NCBI GenBank assembly: GCA_021018815.1
Contig: JAITYX010000034.1
Span: 992,001-1,056,000, forward strand
Length of the DNA: 64,000 bases
Direction of reading: 5' to 3'
Origin: Talinum fruticosum
Lineage: Eukaryota; Streptophyta; Magnoliopsida; Caryophyllales; Talinaceae
A program made the translations under genes and the position numbers. Shown here piece by piece: positions 23,468 through 35,659 of the stretch (positions within the stretch are counted from its first letter, which is position 1; each line of letters starts with the position of its first letter). The notes under the pieces were generated by a model that was not told where the DNA came from, ran no database searches, and saw only the letters and a list, made by a program, of their open reading frames with translations.

Positions 23468-24899
23468 ATGGAAGGTTTGCTCGTGAAGAGTCTAAGTCAC
23501 CCTAGAGGAGGTAAATAGGGTGATGAAGAAAATTAAACAATTTTTGCAACAATACGGACCAAAAGCAGATTCTGTGTCTAGATTGGACTCAAAAAGGCAA
23601 TAATACGGATATACGTGGAAACCCTCCCGGGGCAGAAAAACACGGACAATGCTAATCCAAGCACCAAGTCAAATCCACTATTTTGAATCCACAAAATACG
23701 GAGAACCGACTCAACCAGAATTACTCCCTTAAACAATTCATTATAATGTTTTCCTAGACTCGAAGTTCTCTTATCCGATCTAGTACATCCTTACTAAGGT
23801 AACCATTACAATCAGAGACAAATGAGCTGAGTTAACCCTTACAGGTCAGTCAAGGGACTTCCTAAGAAAGTAAGAGAAGTATGTAACCGATTACAAGACA
23901 TTCTTTACAACGAGAGAATATTAAATACGAGACTTGGAGTTGTGAATAGATGATTGAGTAAGAATATAAATAGTAAATAGTTCAATTAGTAATTTTGGCA
24001 ATATGTTCAACAACAATCTTCTACTCTTGTGAAGTGGCTTCTATTTATCGCCAACCAGGCTGAGTGATCGTTGAGTCTTTATCCTGGACAGAAATCTTCA
24101 CTAGCCATTGTAATGGCTCCTTTGAGTCACTCAAAAAGATCCGTTGGGATATGAACGTTGTGCAACGACTCTTGGCTCCAAAAGATGGTCTAATAACTCG
24201 GACATGACTGAAAGTTGTGGTGGAAAAAACTGTTAGGCCTAGAATTGGAGTTTTCCAGTTTCGGAAAAAAACAACCCTTACACGGTGTATAAGCCATGTC
24301 CGTAAGTAGCTAAAACTTGTCTGTTGGTGTTTAACGGCTAGAAACCCGTTGCTTTTGTAATTCAAAAATATGTTAGCCTCAGTTGAATAACCAACAAAAA
24401 CAAACCACATTGGTTCTCAAAGCATAAAATAATTTGGTTTAAGATTAGGCACAGATAATAATTAAATTAGATAATTAAGTGCTTAATTATCTTTGCCTTA
24501 AAGAAATGAAATATTCCGAGTCTAATATTCAATATACCCAAATTTCATCTTGAATCAATCCTGAAATGATCAAGTTAGAAGAATAGAATATCAAAGTATA
24601 ACAACTTGATCTAATCAAATAATTCTCAAGGAGATAACCTGACTTAGAATAATGAATTAACATTGTAATTCTCTTTGCGTTGCAATACAAAGTCGAGTGC
24701 TCAAAGAAAATTTGTTGGAGAAATTATTTGAACATGCGATGGTTCCGAGTGAGTTAGAAACATCCGTGCAAAAGATATGCAATCAGGCGCTTTCGAGTCA
24801 ATCGAATATAATGAAAACTTAGATAGGAGTTTCTATAATACTCGGAATGACTTAGAGTCAAAACCCTAAGAGAGATACAGATTTATACCTGAGTCTTCA
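23468..24899 (-). repeat. Element H 5' LTR
   Basis: 1432 bp on the minus strand, starting TGAAGACTCAGG at 24,899. Its inner end has decayed to TCCA. The TATA region is mutated (about 24,045, minus). The open frame at 24,045-24,410 lies inside the LTR. Confidence 0.9.
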
Positions 24900-26794
24900 G
24901 CATTTCCTCCAATTCATTCACATCAAGGGTTGGAGATCACACATACTTGAAAAAGAAGATAGCCCCGAAAGTAAGTCAACAACCTTTATGGCTTGTGATG
25001 CTCATAAACCTATTGGAAAAATATCTTGCATCAGAACATGGTTATTATGGCTTTTAAGATTTAACAGTTTCTGTCACTTCATATTAACAAATCTAGATAT
25101 ATTAGACCTATATCCGTCGGCAACTCTAAGTTTCTGTAAAATTCTTAAGAATCGTTCCTTCTCATCCAAAGACATGGAATATGGAGCAGGAGACATGATA
25201 GAACCTCGTCTAGGACGATGTTGAAGCCAAAGATGAGGCTTTGTCCCTTTCTCTTCAAGAGCTTTACTAACATTTTTATCATCTCTACTTTTCTTATCCA
25301 TATTTAAAAGGGTCCCCAATAAATCATCACATACATTCTTTTTATATGTATAACATCTAGATTATGTCTCAAATGACTATGCTCCCAATACGGCAACTTA
25401 AAAATAGGCTTTTCTTAGTCTAAAGAACATCATCGTTGCCATCATCATTGTCCTTATCATTATCATCTTGAACTTAACCATTAGATGTACCTACTTGTCA
25501 TCTTCCTCTCTTCTTCTTAGGAGGTTTTTCAGTATTGTCATATGTATAATCAACCCCATCTTGTTGCTCCAAAATGATAGTCACACTAGCCAAATTTGAA
25601 GCATCTTCAAACTCCATTGTCCTATCAAACTGATGACTTTGAGAACGATAAGGATGATTACAAGGTAACCATCTTCAATGCCCTAGATAACATATCTTAC
25701 CACTAAGCTTATATGAATGTGTTGAATGGGTGCATATAGGACATGCTTTATAACCCTTACTACTCCAACCAGATAACATAATATAAGCAGGAAAATCATT
25801 TATAGTACAGCATAAAGCTCCTCTTATCTTAAAGTACTCATTGCTATAGGAATCAAAAGCATCAACACCATACCACAATAACTTCAACTCATGTATTAGA
25901 AATAAACATCAATATTGATTCCTAGACATGATTTTCCAAGCATAATCAATGAAAGAGTAACGGATGATGGCTTCATGCATAGCCATAGTGGTAAGTTATA
26001 AGGGATCAAAATTACCGGCCATGTACTCGATATGGATTAAAGCCGTCACAAGCAAGGGCAAGTCTAACATTACAGGAATCAGATGCAAAATCGGAATATA
26101 ATTCATCAAATACCTTCCAAGCAACACCATCAGCTGAGTGTCTCAACTTTCCATCCTTCACATGATCTCTTTCATGCCATCTCATTTGTTCGACTGTTTT
26201 AGGTGACATATAGATTCTCTTTAATCTAAGGATCAAACAAAAATATCACACCACCTTAGCTTCCTCCCCAGTCTTGACATTTGTGGCTCCCTCATGTGCT
26301 TCTCCATCCGTGCCTTTTATTGTTTACCATCTTGGAACACCACAAACATGGCATTTATCATTTTGTGCATATTTACCCCAATACAGACATATAATCATTT
26401 GGACAAGCATCAAATTTTTCATATCCAAGGCCCAAATTATTGAACATCTTTTTAGCTTCATAATAAGATGAAAAAAACTCCATGATTTGGGGAAACGCAT
26501 CTATTAGAAGTTTAATAAATATAATAAAAGATTCTGCAGACCAACAAAGCCCATATTTTAGATGAAACAAGCATAGGAGGAAAGACAATTTTGAGAAGGA
26601 GGTACAATTCTTATAAAGCTCTTCATTAGCAGCTTTTAGTAACCTCCGATACTTGCCATTTTCTACGTCATTAAGGCTGGATTTAAGAATTCATGGTCTT
26701 GTTCAAAGGAATATTGATAATCGTGCATATCAAAAGAATAGTTCGCTTCATTAGTAGGTTCACCAACCACATCATTTCCATTTCCACCATCAAT
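24900..26794 (-). pseudogene. CACTA transposase (Transposase_21 / TNP2 type), core
   Basis: Degraded tnp2-type transposase of a CACTA (En/Spm) DNA transposon, read from 26,794 leftward. Segments: NNLGLGYEKFDACPNDYM (about 26,400), KRIYMSPKTVEQMRWH...GKLRHSADGVAWKVFDE with DFASD..NVRLALACDGFNP (26,012-26,236), WYGVDAFDSYSNEYFKIRGA with INDFPAYIMLSGWSSKGYKA (25,675-25,887), and PAPYSMSLDEKERFL with VADGYRSNISRFVN (25,074-25,319). These are the classic conserved blocks of the family, in order. The protein would cut and paste the element. The frame is broken between blocks and abuts the LTR of element H at 24,900. Its N-terminal domain lies at 34,726-35,067, across the LINE. Confidence 0.88.
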
Positions 26795-26805
26795 ATATGG
26801 AGCAT
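26795..26805. other. LINE target-site duplication ATATGGAGCAT, left
   Basis: Repeated exactly at 34,715-34,725. Both copies are flanked by CACTA transposase sequence. Confidence 0.8.
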
Positions 26806-26876
26806 TAATTAAATCACGACAAAGGAAGAGATAGGCTAGAGAGAGAAAGTAGTGAGAGAAGGTCTAAGGCCCAACA

Positions 26877-27936
26877 ATGGCGAGAAAGACCAAACAAAAG
26901 TCCAAGCAAAATCAACCCCCATCCTCCCATTCAATACCTACAAATAATGAATCTATAGTTAGTGATACTCGCGAGACATAGTGATCCTGCTGAGAAAAGT
27001 GATGAACAACATAAGAGTAGTACTACTCCTTTCGAAATAACTCGCTAAAAGTAATGGGAGATCCCACCCGTAAGAGGAGATGAGCTTTGTTAGCTTGATA
27101 GATGCCCTCGGAAGGCGAAGACAATCGAGCTTCGGGTAAGAGAACATGAAAACGAATAGAGATAAGGTATATTGTCAAATTGTACAAGTATTCCCAATCT
27201 GGGTTTTACATTGGATTATGTTCAACCAATTACCCATAACGGGATAAAAATCCAATGTATTGAAGCTAATGAAATAGCAAGTGAAGTTGAATATTGGAAT
27301 TTGTCTCGTGACTTGTTTTATACTTAGAGCAAATCCACCACTAAAAGTTGTAGAGGAATTTTTCAATCGAATCTAGGGATCCAAAAGTGATAGCTAAACC
27401 GAATGGAGTGTTTATCGCTAGATTTCACCCAATTTTAGAAAGGGATGCAATCCTTCAGAATACGTTTATCTATTTTGACAAAAAACCAGTGGTGGTTAAA
27501 CCATGGGCATTGGGCCAACTCTGTGGACAAAGAAGTTATAACACAAATTTCGATCTGGGTAACATTACCGAATTAGACCTTAAATTCTGAAGTAAAGAGG
27601 GCTTCAATAAGATTTGTAGCCTCATTGGGAGGCCAATGGCTACAGATAGAACTACTCAATAAAAGGACAGAATAAGATCTCGCTCATAGAGATGGATATC
27701 AACAATGAATTCCCTTATGGAATTACGTTCATGGATGAATTCAGTGATATTATAGTCCAAGAGGTATAATATGAATGAAAACCTCTTAAATGTCGAAAAT
27801 GTAGCATGTATGGGCACAATATTGAGAACTGCAAGAAAGGGGTGAAAAGAGTATGGAGGAAAAAGGATCAGGAAACCAATGTCCACGGAACTATTATGCA
27901 GAGAACCGAACCACTACATGAACAACAAGATATCTA
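26877..27936 (+). pseudogene. LINE ORF1 (DUF4283 and zinc knuckle)
   Basis: The RNA-binding protein of plant L1 elements. It starts MARKTKQKSKQNQPPSSHS, then a frame break. The DUF4283-type segment GVFIARFHPILERDAILQNT...FFDKKPVVVKPWA-like sequence is at 27,387-27,590, and a CCHC zinc knuckle CRKCSMYGHNIENCKKG is at about 27,795-27,845. There are multiple stops and frameshifts. The ATG sits in CAACAATGGCG. Confidence 0.75.
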
Positions 27937-29306
27937 GTAATTAGCAAGGCCTAGTAAGGGGCAATTATAGATGAACATATACTAACAACTATTCAACATG
28001 AAGACACAAATGGATATGTAACCCCGTTACACAAGATGTTCAATAAACAGAGTGGCTATCGAAAACAATTTGGGTCCTTAGCAAGGGACAATGGATAAAT
28101 GTGGGTTTTAGAACATACGTGGCCTGAATGGTCCAAATAAGCATACATCCATTAGACAGTTTATGCAAAAGAATAAATGCCCCATTCTGGGTATAGCGGA
28201 AATAAAAACAAAAGGTAGTAAAGAAGAGGAGATTAGACAAAGTATCAATCCTTTACGTAACAAATTGTCGATCGCAACAATTGTGGTAAGAGGAATAATT
28301 TGGGTTATATGGGATCCAAATATAGTTAATATTGAAGTCTTATTAATACAACCACAATGTATACATTTCAAGACAAATGGATCAAATGATGATGAAGAAC
28401 AAAGGATACTATGGACACAATTATTTCAACTCAGCACAACAATTGATGCACCATGGCTTGTAGGGGAGACTTCAATAGTTTAGTGAACATCAAAGAAAGA
28501 ATAGAAGGGGATGCAGTGAGATTTGGTGAAGTTAAAGATTTTGCCAAATGCTTGGGGATGTGTTTTTGCAGGAGATGAGAAACACTGGACCTACATTTAG
28601 ATGGAGTAATAAACAAGGGCCCACAAGAGTCTTTTCCAAATTGGACATGAGTACTAATCAATGATGAAGGGATTCAAGCTTTTACCGAGGAGGAATACTA
28701 ATTTCTATCGGAGCACATATCGGATCACACACTTCTTTTGATGAATATGAAAATAAATAGCCACATTAGTGCTTCAAGCTTCAAATACTACAATATGTGG
28801 GCTAAATGCAGTGAGTTTTATAATGTGGTGTAGGTAGTTTGTCGGTAGATGGTACACTAATATACCAATTGATATCAAAGCTCAAAGCTCTAAAAAACCA
28901 TGAAAGAAGCTGAACAAGTATAAATTCAAGCAATATGCAGGTCCGAGCAATCGAAGCATTGAACAATCTTCATGCTATACAAAGGAACATTCAGTTACAC
29001 CCTACTAAGACTGGACTATATGAGAAAGAAAAGGAGGCACTACAAACATACAAAACCATGGCAAAAGCCGAGAGGGAGTTCCTCATCCAAAGAAGTAAAG
29101 AGATGTGGTTACCACAAGGTAACCAGAATACTACATATTTTTATGCATCTATCACACACAAGAATTATAACTTGGTAGTTAAGAGGATTCAGAACCCACA
29201 AGGAGAAATGGAGTTTGGCCAAAGCCAAGTTTGGGCAATAATAGCCAAACATTTTGAATCATTTTTGAATAATGACAACAAAGGTATTAAGCCTTTTTTG
29301 AGGTTA

Positions 29307-29315
29307 TATTACAAG
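29307..29315. other. 9-bp target duplication TATTACAAG, left
   Basis: Exact copy at 30,492-30,500. Nine bases is characteristic of Mutator-superfamily insertion. Confidence 0.88.
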
Positions 29316-30162
29316 GGAGTGCTTGCATTAAAATGTCACTGAAGTACCTAAATATGTCAAAAATGCCACTAATAAAATTGATGATAAAGGATTGCCACTG
29401 GACTAATAATTAATGGTTAAAATGCCAATGTATCTTAATTTAACCTCGCTGCAAAGCATGTAAAAACCCATAAAATCAGTAAAAACCTAATTTTTCTTTT
29501 TTTTTTAACAAGTAAGTTGTCTTTCTCTCTCTCTTCCCTCCATTGAAACTCCAATGTTCAAACACACCACAATTTTAGCTCCCCAACAAAAAATTCAGGC
29601 CTCAAACACCCATTTTCGCATCAATAACTAAGCAACAAACCAAAATAATCAAAACAACAAACATAATGCATAGAGAGAAACTTAATGGCGGCAAGGACAA
29701 CAATCGACCGATGGGGCGTTGGATAGCCAACTCCTTAGCAGAGGTCACAATGACAATTGAGCGAGTGAATTGAGCAAGTGAATAGATCGAGTGGTAGGTG
29801 GGGTTGGCGGAAATCCTAGGAGGATAGAAAGGGGAAGAGATAGAAAGGGATAATTGAATTGGGGGAAATATATATAAGAGGAGAAATTTTAGGAAGGAAT
29901 CAAGGAGAAAGAGATTCGAAGCTTGAATTAAGACAATGAAAATGAGGTGGTCAAGGAATTTCGAAGGAGGGTTTTGGATTCAACATTATCGGGTTGGGAT
30001 GATCTGATTGTCTTTCCCCCAAATCCAAATCTCTCTCTCTCACTCTCTCTCTCTCTCTCTACGTGTGTTTGTTGTCTCCGGCGTTTGAAGGGTTGCTTTA
30101 ATTAGGTCAAAATTAGTCCTGTCTACTCAATTCTATATTTGTTTTTTCCTATTCTCTAGCAT

Positions 30163-30223
<61 letters not shown>

Positions 30224-30491
30224 TCTGTGCTATCTTTGATGCTTGAATATTGGAGTTTCAATGGAGGGAAGAAAGAGAGAGAGAGAAAAAAATAGCTTAC
30301 TTATTAAAAAATAGGAAAAATAGATTTTTACTAATTTTATGGGTTTCTACCTGCTACAATAGGTTAAATTGAGATACAGATGGTATTTTTAACCGTTAAT
30401 TATTAGTCCAGATGGCAATCCTATATCATCAATTTTATTAGTGGCATTTTTACATTTTAGATGCTTCAGTGGCATATTAATCCAAGCACTC
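29316..30491. mobile_element. Non-autonomous Mutator-like element, long TIRs
   Basis: 1176 bp inside LINE ORF2. Terminal inverted repeats of about 255 bp (29,316-29,572 and 30,236-30,491) begin GGAGTGCTTGCATTAA and, on the other strand, GAGTGCTTGGATTAA. They share long stretches, including CCACTAATAAAATTGATGAT and CCCTCCATTGAAACTCCAAT. A 9-bp target duplication flanks it. The 660-bp interior has no transposase and carries CT-rich tracts. It would depend on a transposase encoded elsewhere. Confidence 0.88.
30169..30223. repeat. (CT)n then (CA)n microsatellite
   Basis: About 19 CT units followed by about 8 CA units, inside the Mutator-like element. A second, interrupted CT tract lies at about 30,033-30,061. 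Confidence 0.9.
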
Positions 30492-30500
30492 TATTACAAG
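30492..30500. other. 9-bp target duplication TATTACAAG, right
   Basis: Exact match to 29,307-29,315. Confidence 0.88.
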
Positions 30501-32579
30501 TACCACTGCTCAATGACCAGCAAAGAGCGAGAGATGCTAAGGCCTTTTACAAATGCATAAATCAAGTCAACATTGTTCGGGGTTGGAGATGAGAAACGCG
30601 CAGGGCTTGATGGCTATGGTAGTGCATTTGTCAAGGCCACAAGGAATACAATTGGGGCATATGTGTGCACAGCAATTAGTAACTTCTTTGAGAGTGGACA
30701 GCTACTCAAGCAAGTAAATGCCACGACATTAACTATGATTCCAAAAGTGCCAAATCCAATCTTGCCTAGTGATTTAAGACCAATTGTCCGGTGCAACACT
30801 ATCTACAAATGCATCACTAAACTGATTTGTGACATGATCAAGAATGCACTATCACAGTTAGTGGATCAGTCATAGGGAGCTTTCATTGCTGGAAGATCAA
30901 TCTTACATGACATCATGGTAAGTAAAAATCTGGTCAAATTGTATAGCAGGAAAAGTGTGTCACCTAGGTGCATCATGAAAGTGGACCTCAAAAAGCTTAT
31001 AATACAGTCGGATGGGATTTCCTTGAGAATTTATTATATGGTTATGGCTTCCCAAGTAGCATGGTGAAATGGATCATGACCTATGTCACTACAGACAAGC
31101 TTTTCACTCGAAACTAAATGGTTAGATGTTTGGATACTTCCACGAGTAAGAGAGGACTTAGGCAAAGAAATCCTATGTCTCCCTTACTATTTGTGTTGGC
31201 CATGGAGTACCTAAATAGAGCAGTCAAGATAGAAGATTCTCAACATGGATTCAAGTACCATCCAAACTATAAGCCACTAAACCTCTATATGCTCAATTTT
31301 GGAGATGACTTATTATTATTCTCGCAAAGCTGAACCATTTAGTGTGCAATGTATCATGAGTGCATTCAGGCAGTTTGTAGCATGTTCTGGCCTAGAGGCA
31401 AACCTTGATAAATCACAAATAGTAACTCGTTGAGGTTAGGCCCACGAAGAAAATGAGTTGCAACAAATAATTGGTTTCGGGACAGGAGCACTACCATTTA
31501 AAGTACCTAGGAGTGGTCTGTCAAACCACAAAAACTAAGTATGATGGACTATCAAATTATTGTGGACAAAATCACAAGTAAAATCAAACCATGGCCTGCA
31601 ATAAAACTCACATATGCTTGAAAGATTCAGCTCATTAATATTGTCCTAATGAGCATGCAAGTGTATTGGAGTGAAATTTTCATCTTACTTTCAGATTGTA
31701 ATTGAAAAGGTTGAGAAGATATGTAGATAGTTTTTGTGGAACTCGGAAAACATCAAAAACGTGCTAGCATAAGCTGGGATACAATACATCTACCTAAAAA
31801 GGAAGGAGGTATGGGACTCAAGCAATGTTGGAAGAGGAATATTGCTCTTGTTACAAAGCATAACTCGGAACATAGCATACAAGTAAGATAGCCTTTGGAT
31901 TAAATGGATCAACCAATATTACTTGAAAGGAGACAGCAAATGGCAACACAAAGTAGCAGCCAAGGACAGTTGGTATTGGAGACAAGTTCGCAAAGCTAGA
32001 GATATAATGCTTACGGGATTTAATACACAATCGGGAAGGTGGATCAACTCGGGTAATACGAGTATACAACACCAATGCAGGATATGAGTGGATCGGAAAT
32101 AAAAAGGGGACAGTATCTTGGTACCCTATCATTTGGCACAAACATAGAATACTTAAGTGTGCTTTCATCTCTTGGTTGGTCATGCATCAACGTCTACTCA
32201 CAAGGGAGAGATTGAGGAACTTTGGAATCAAATATGAGACAGCTTGTGTACTATGCTCGCAATGATGAGGAAACTCACAACCACCTCTTTTTCAACTGTG
32301 AGTATACTAGAGGAGTGTACACAAAGACAATTACGAAATACAACGGATACAAATGAAGTAATTACAGGGGGATACATGACAGCAAGATGTACTTGCAATA
32401 TGAGGGGACAAAGAAGGAAAGAAATGCAGTATACATGGCAACCACAGTGATATTATATTATTGCTGGCTAAAAAGGAACAACGGAATTTTTGCATCTAAG
32501 AGTATGGATGTTTTTGAACTTAGTATAGAATGTGGAAGAATGGTTCGAAATAGACTCAAAGAAGCAAATATATAGTCAT

Positions 32580-34599
32580 TGTAGGAACCACGGCCTCGAG
32601 ACCGCCCTCGGGAACCGAGTTTCCCCACCGGATTGGAGTTAGGTTTTTTAAAGTTGGAAAATGATTTTAAGGTTTTGAAGATGAAACTTCGAAAGTGGGG
32701 ATGAATCACTTATTTAGATTTCCGAATTTTATTAAATCGAATTAAAATGGATTAGGTAAAGTTTGAATGGCGGTTTTATTAATTATTTAATATTAGGAAT
32801 TATTTTCGAAGTCCCGATATATTATTTCTTAACCGACCAAAATAAATAATATGAGGGTTTTAAATCTGCCATGAAGCTTTAGGGCCAAATTGGTGTAAAA
32901 ACATCAATTTTAACCCAAGCCATGACCATCGACAACTCGGTGCTGGCCGCGGCCAAGCACCTAGCGGTCGGGGGCACCAGCCAGAGGCCACAACCGATAA
33001 AATCAGCCTCGATCTTTGGCCTAGCTGCCAGATTCAAAAATTCTAATAATTTTTATCCTATAGTCGAAACAACCAAGAAGCAATATTGAAGAATTAAAGC
33101 AAAAATAGGAGTCGCCGATCAACTTTTAGGAAAGAAAAACTAACAAAAACATAATAAAGTTTACTTTTCCAATCTTAGTATGGGAGAAACTAAGATTGAA
33201 ATAGATTAAAAATGATAATTGGTCTTAGAACCGAGAATCGGATTTGGGGGCAAGGGTACGAAACGTAGGGAAAAGCCCTTCCGTTCGCCCGTCAAACAAC
33301 GATCATTACTAGTTTGAGTAGTAAACTTACACAATGTATTAAACACAAGCAAACAACATGCTACGAGAATCAAAGCAACCAAAGCGTAGTAGAAAGCGAA
33401 AAACGTGAATACGAAAAAGTAATAAAGAAAGTAAAAGCAAAGAGGAAAAGAAAAGCGGAAAGAAAAAAAGCGAGAAATTAAAAGGTTGCATCGGGCGGGG
33501 GAATTAAAAGCGATACAATTTCTACTCCACGAGTACGAAAGCGATAAAAGCATAAAATATAAATAAACCATTTTAAAGGTTGAATTTGTTCCCTCAAGTT
33601 GTCCCACCGGATAATCTGGATCTCGGATCTAGATCCGATGATGCAACGGCGGCAAATTGAGAAGAACTTTTGTGAGTTTTGTGAGGGTAAGTTTGTAGAG
33701 AATAAGAAAGATCAGCTAAATGAATACCAAGAGATCGGAATAACTGAATATTCATTCGCTCTTAGTAAGGATTCAGCGGTGTAGTGTTTAGGAAAGAGGT
33801 TTTCGAGGTTACTTTTTAGGAAAGTAACGTTTAGGGGAACGCTATTATGAGCTTAGTTCAACAGCGTAACACTAAGGAAATAAGTTGTGCTAAAATGAGA
33901 GCCCAAGCTTTCTATTTATAGGGAGAGGTCTAGGTCACAAATGACCTAGGGTTTGCGTACTGACCAACCTGTTCAAAGCTGAACAAAATTAGCAACAAAA
34001 AAATCAAGCCAAAATGAGGTGATAAAACCGGATAGAATATCGATTAGGGCGCCGACCACCCGGTGTTGCCCTAGGGTATCATGCCCTTCGAGTGCTGCAA
34101 AGGGAGTCTTCAGGCCAAAGCGGCGTTTCAATTGAAATAACCATAGGTTGGGGGCACTAGCCACGATGTCGTTTTGAGGGAGTGAGCTTCATGTCTCGAG
34201 TCGTTTCGGAGCAAAATGCACCACTTTGATGCTTGTAATCGAGAAATGCAGCATCTAACGTTGTCTTGAGGTCTTCAGCTTCATGTCTGGTTGGACATAA
34301 ATAAAATGCAGAATTCGAGCTAGAAATTTCCCGTACGCAACACCGGACTTCCGCTGATTCTAAAGGATTGGCCCAGTGCTTGGATCATCCGAAAGAAAAG
34401 GGATTTTTAACCGACCTAAGACAAAAGGCTATTTATTTGGTGTTAGGGGTTCTTTGTGGTTTATTGGCTTCCGTCGCACCAATCAAACAACGACCGTGAT
34501 CCATATCCACAAATAGGCCTCGAGGATCTCATCATCCGACCAACAATATAAAATACAAAATTAAAAGAGATAAGGGACGACATGTTTTAGGTGCCTACA
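32580..34599 (-). mobile_element. Gypsy (Tat-type) solo LTR in the LINE
   Basis: 2020 bp bounded by TGTAGGAACC and GTGCCTACA. On the minus strand it starts TGTAGGCACC and ends GGTTCCTACA, like the other gypsy LTRs here. TATA sequence (TATAAATAGAAAGC on the minus strand) is at about 33,910. No primer site, internal region or partner LTR is adjacent, so I call it solo. The flanks (GTCAT and GATCA) do not form an exact duplication. Open frames at 33,206-33,607 and 33,599-33,784 are within the LTR. Confidence 0.75.
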
Positions 34600-34714
34600 G
34601 ATCATACACATATTGTAAAAGCTAGGGTATGCCTTGAGTAAATTATATATGTTTTGAGATGAAGTATGAAATAGGTTAAACTACTATCATTTTACGAAAA
34701 AAATAAAAAAAACC

Positions 34715-34725
34715 ATATGGAGCAT
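34715..34725. other. LINE target-site duplication ATATGGAGCAT, right
   Basis: Exact match to 26,795-26,805, directly after the A-rich LINE tail. Confidence 0.8.
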
Positions 34726-35067
34726 CAACCCCAAGGATGCTCTTAGTAACCCTCTTATGTCATCTTGTCCTACAATATTTGATGGGTCATTGCTAGGTTC
34801 TTGGCTAGTGCTTCCTTTCTGTTTTATATGTTGGAGGATATCCTTGCTACCCTCGAAAATAAAAGTCTTGTACTCCTTATAAAATCCCTTAAACAAAATA
34901 TACTACTCTACTTATTGTATGGGAAATCATTTATCTACCTTACATTGATTACATGGACATCGACTTCTTCTTTCTGCGAGATTTTCTTTAACACCCTTAA
35001 TGAATTTGACTATGCCATCAAGATAATCAGGGTGATTATTAGGCAATTAAATCCAACTCGTGTCCAT
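34726..35067 (-). pseudogene. CACTA transposase N-terminal domain (Transpos_assoc)
   Basis: On the minus strand from the ATG at 35,065-35,067: MDTSWI, a stop, then LPNNHPDYLDGIVKFIKGVK...RRSRCPCNQCK, and LFKGFYKEYKTFIFEG. This matches the transposase-associated domain at the N-terminus of plant CACTA transposases (MD+SW opening, a CPC..C metal-binding motif, GF...Y..W/F.. G). It continues with DDIRGLLRASLG, the linker usually seen before the core. The LINE separates it from the core at 24,900-26,794. Confidence 0.72.
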
Positions 35068-35659
35068 GTCTACACAAATTAAGTAATTTAGTTGAATATA
35101 GTTATATCAAATCAAATAAAAGTCTACTTTTTATAAGCAAAAATTACTAAATAACTAATGTAGTCCTATAAGATCTAGAACAAAAGAGAAAACAAGTCCC
35201 ACTCGAATGAAGATATTATTTTGCATATATCATTTAAAATCTAAGAAATAATTGCGTGTACAACTGAGATACAAATATTAATGAGTAGCAAACTTGGAGC
35301 AAATTCAAGAGACTCTTCCACTTCACGATCACAATCAAACTATCAAAGATTAAAGCAACACTAATAAGCACTTTGTGTGACACAAACATGAACAAAACAC
35401 TACAATCAGTAATTACATTACCTTTGCTAAGGATATCAACTTTGGACTGTCAACTTATATTTGCTAGGAAGACATATAAGATCAGGAAATATATTTGCAA
35501 ATTCAAGGACATTAGACTAATCAGTCAGCAGAACAAAACTTGGAGAGATGTAATTCTTCCTTTTTCGGGCTCTACCATCAAAAAAAAAATTAAAAGATGA
35601 ATAGATGAATGGAAATCATCGGCCGCAAGCGGAAGGAAGTCGATAAGTGCAGTGAGCAT
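35068..35659. other. AT-rich spacer between CACTA and RAD51C-like exon
   Basis: About 590 bp with no recognisable gene. The end of the CACTA element should fall here, but I find no clear CACTA/TAGTG terminus. The open frame at 35,373-35,600 resembles nothing I know. Earlier exons of the RAD51C-like gene are not visible. Confidence 0.5.

Larger units (their letters stand above)
7777..24899 (-). mobile_element. Copia element H (minus strand), split by element B
   Basis: Read right to left: 5' LTR 23,468-24,899, primer site, gag from 23,410, pol down to 19,628, the insertion of element B (10,615-19,627), then pol from 10,609 to 9439, a TATA box, and ORF3 from 8893 until it is cut at 7777 by element A's LTR. 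The two pol halves join exactly across B once the CATCT duplication is removed. The 3' LTR of H is not in the window. H abuts CACTA transposase sequence at 24,900 and therefore probably inserted into that transposon. Confidence 0.85.
28111..32575 (+). pseudogene. LINE ORF2 (endonuclease, reverse transcriptase)
   Basis: Begins NIRGLNGPNKHTSIRQFMQ, the usual opening of the APE-type endonuclease, then PILGIAEIKTKG, where the family has LLETK. The reverse transcriptase runs from about 30,700: MIPKVPNPILPSDLRPIV, AFIAGRSILHDI, and the catalytic motif LNFGDDLLLFS at about 31,295-31,325, where A of the expected ADD is G. The C-terminal zinc-type region WHKHRILKCAFISWLVMHQR is at about 32,130-32,190, and the frame ends LKEANI at 32,575. 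Stops and frameshifts are many, and a Mutator-like element splits the gene at 29,316. Confidence 0.85.
26806..34714 (+). mobile_element. L1-type LINE, carrying two later insertions
   Basis: A non-LTR retrotransposon inserted in the CACTA element. Order: short leader with AG-rich sequence, ORF1 (from 26,877), ORF2 endonuclease (from about 28,111), a Mutator-like insert (29,316-30,491), ORF2 reverse transcriptase and C-terminal zinc region (to 32,575), an inserted gypsy LTR (32,580-34,599), about 100 bp of tail and an A-rich tract at about 34,697-34,712. The 11-bp duplication on each side and the A-rich tail are the hallmarks of target-primed insertion. All frames are broken. Confidence 0.82.

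Noticed and set aside
35374..35400. Near-palindrome TTTGTGTGACACAAA as a protein-binding site or CACTA terminus
   Set aside because: Imperfect at the centre, single copy, and not matching CACTA ends.
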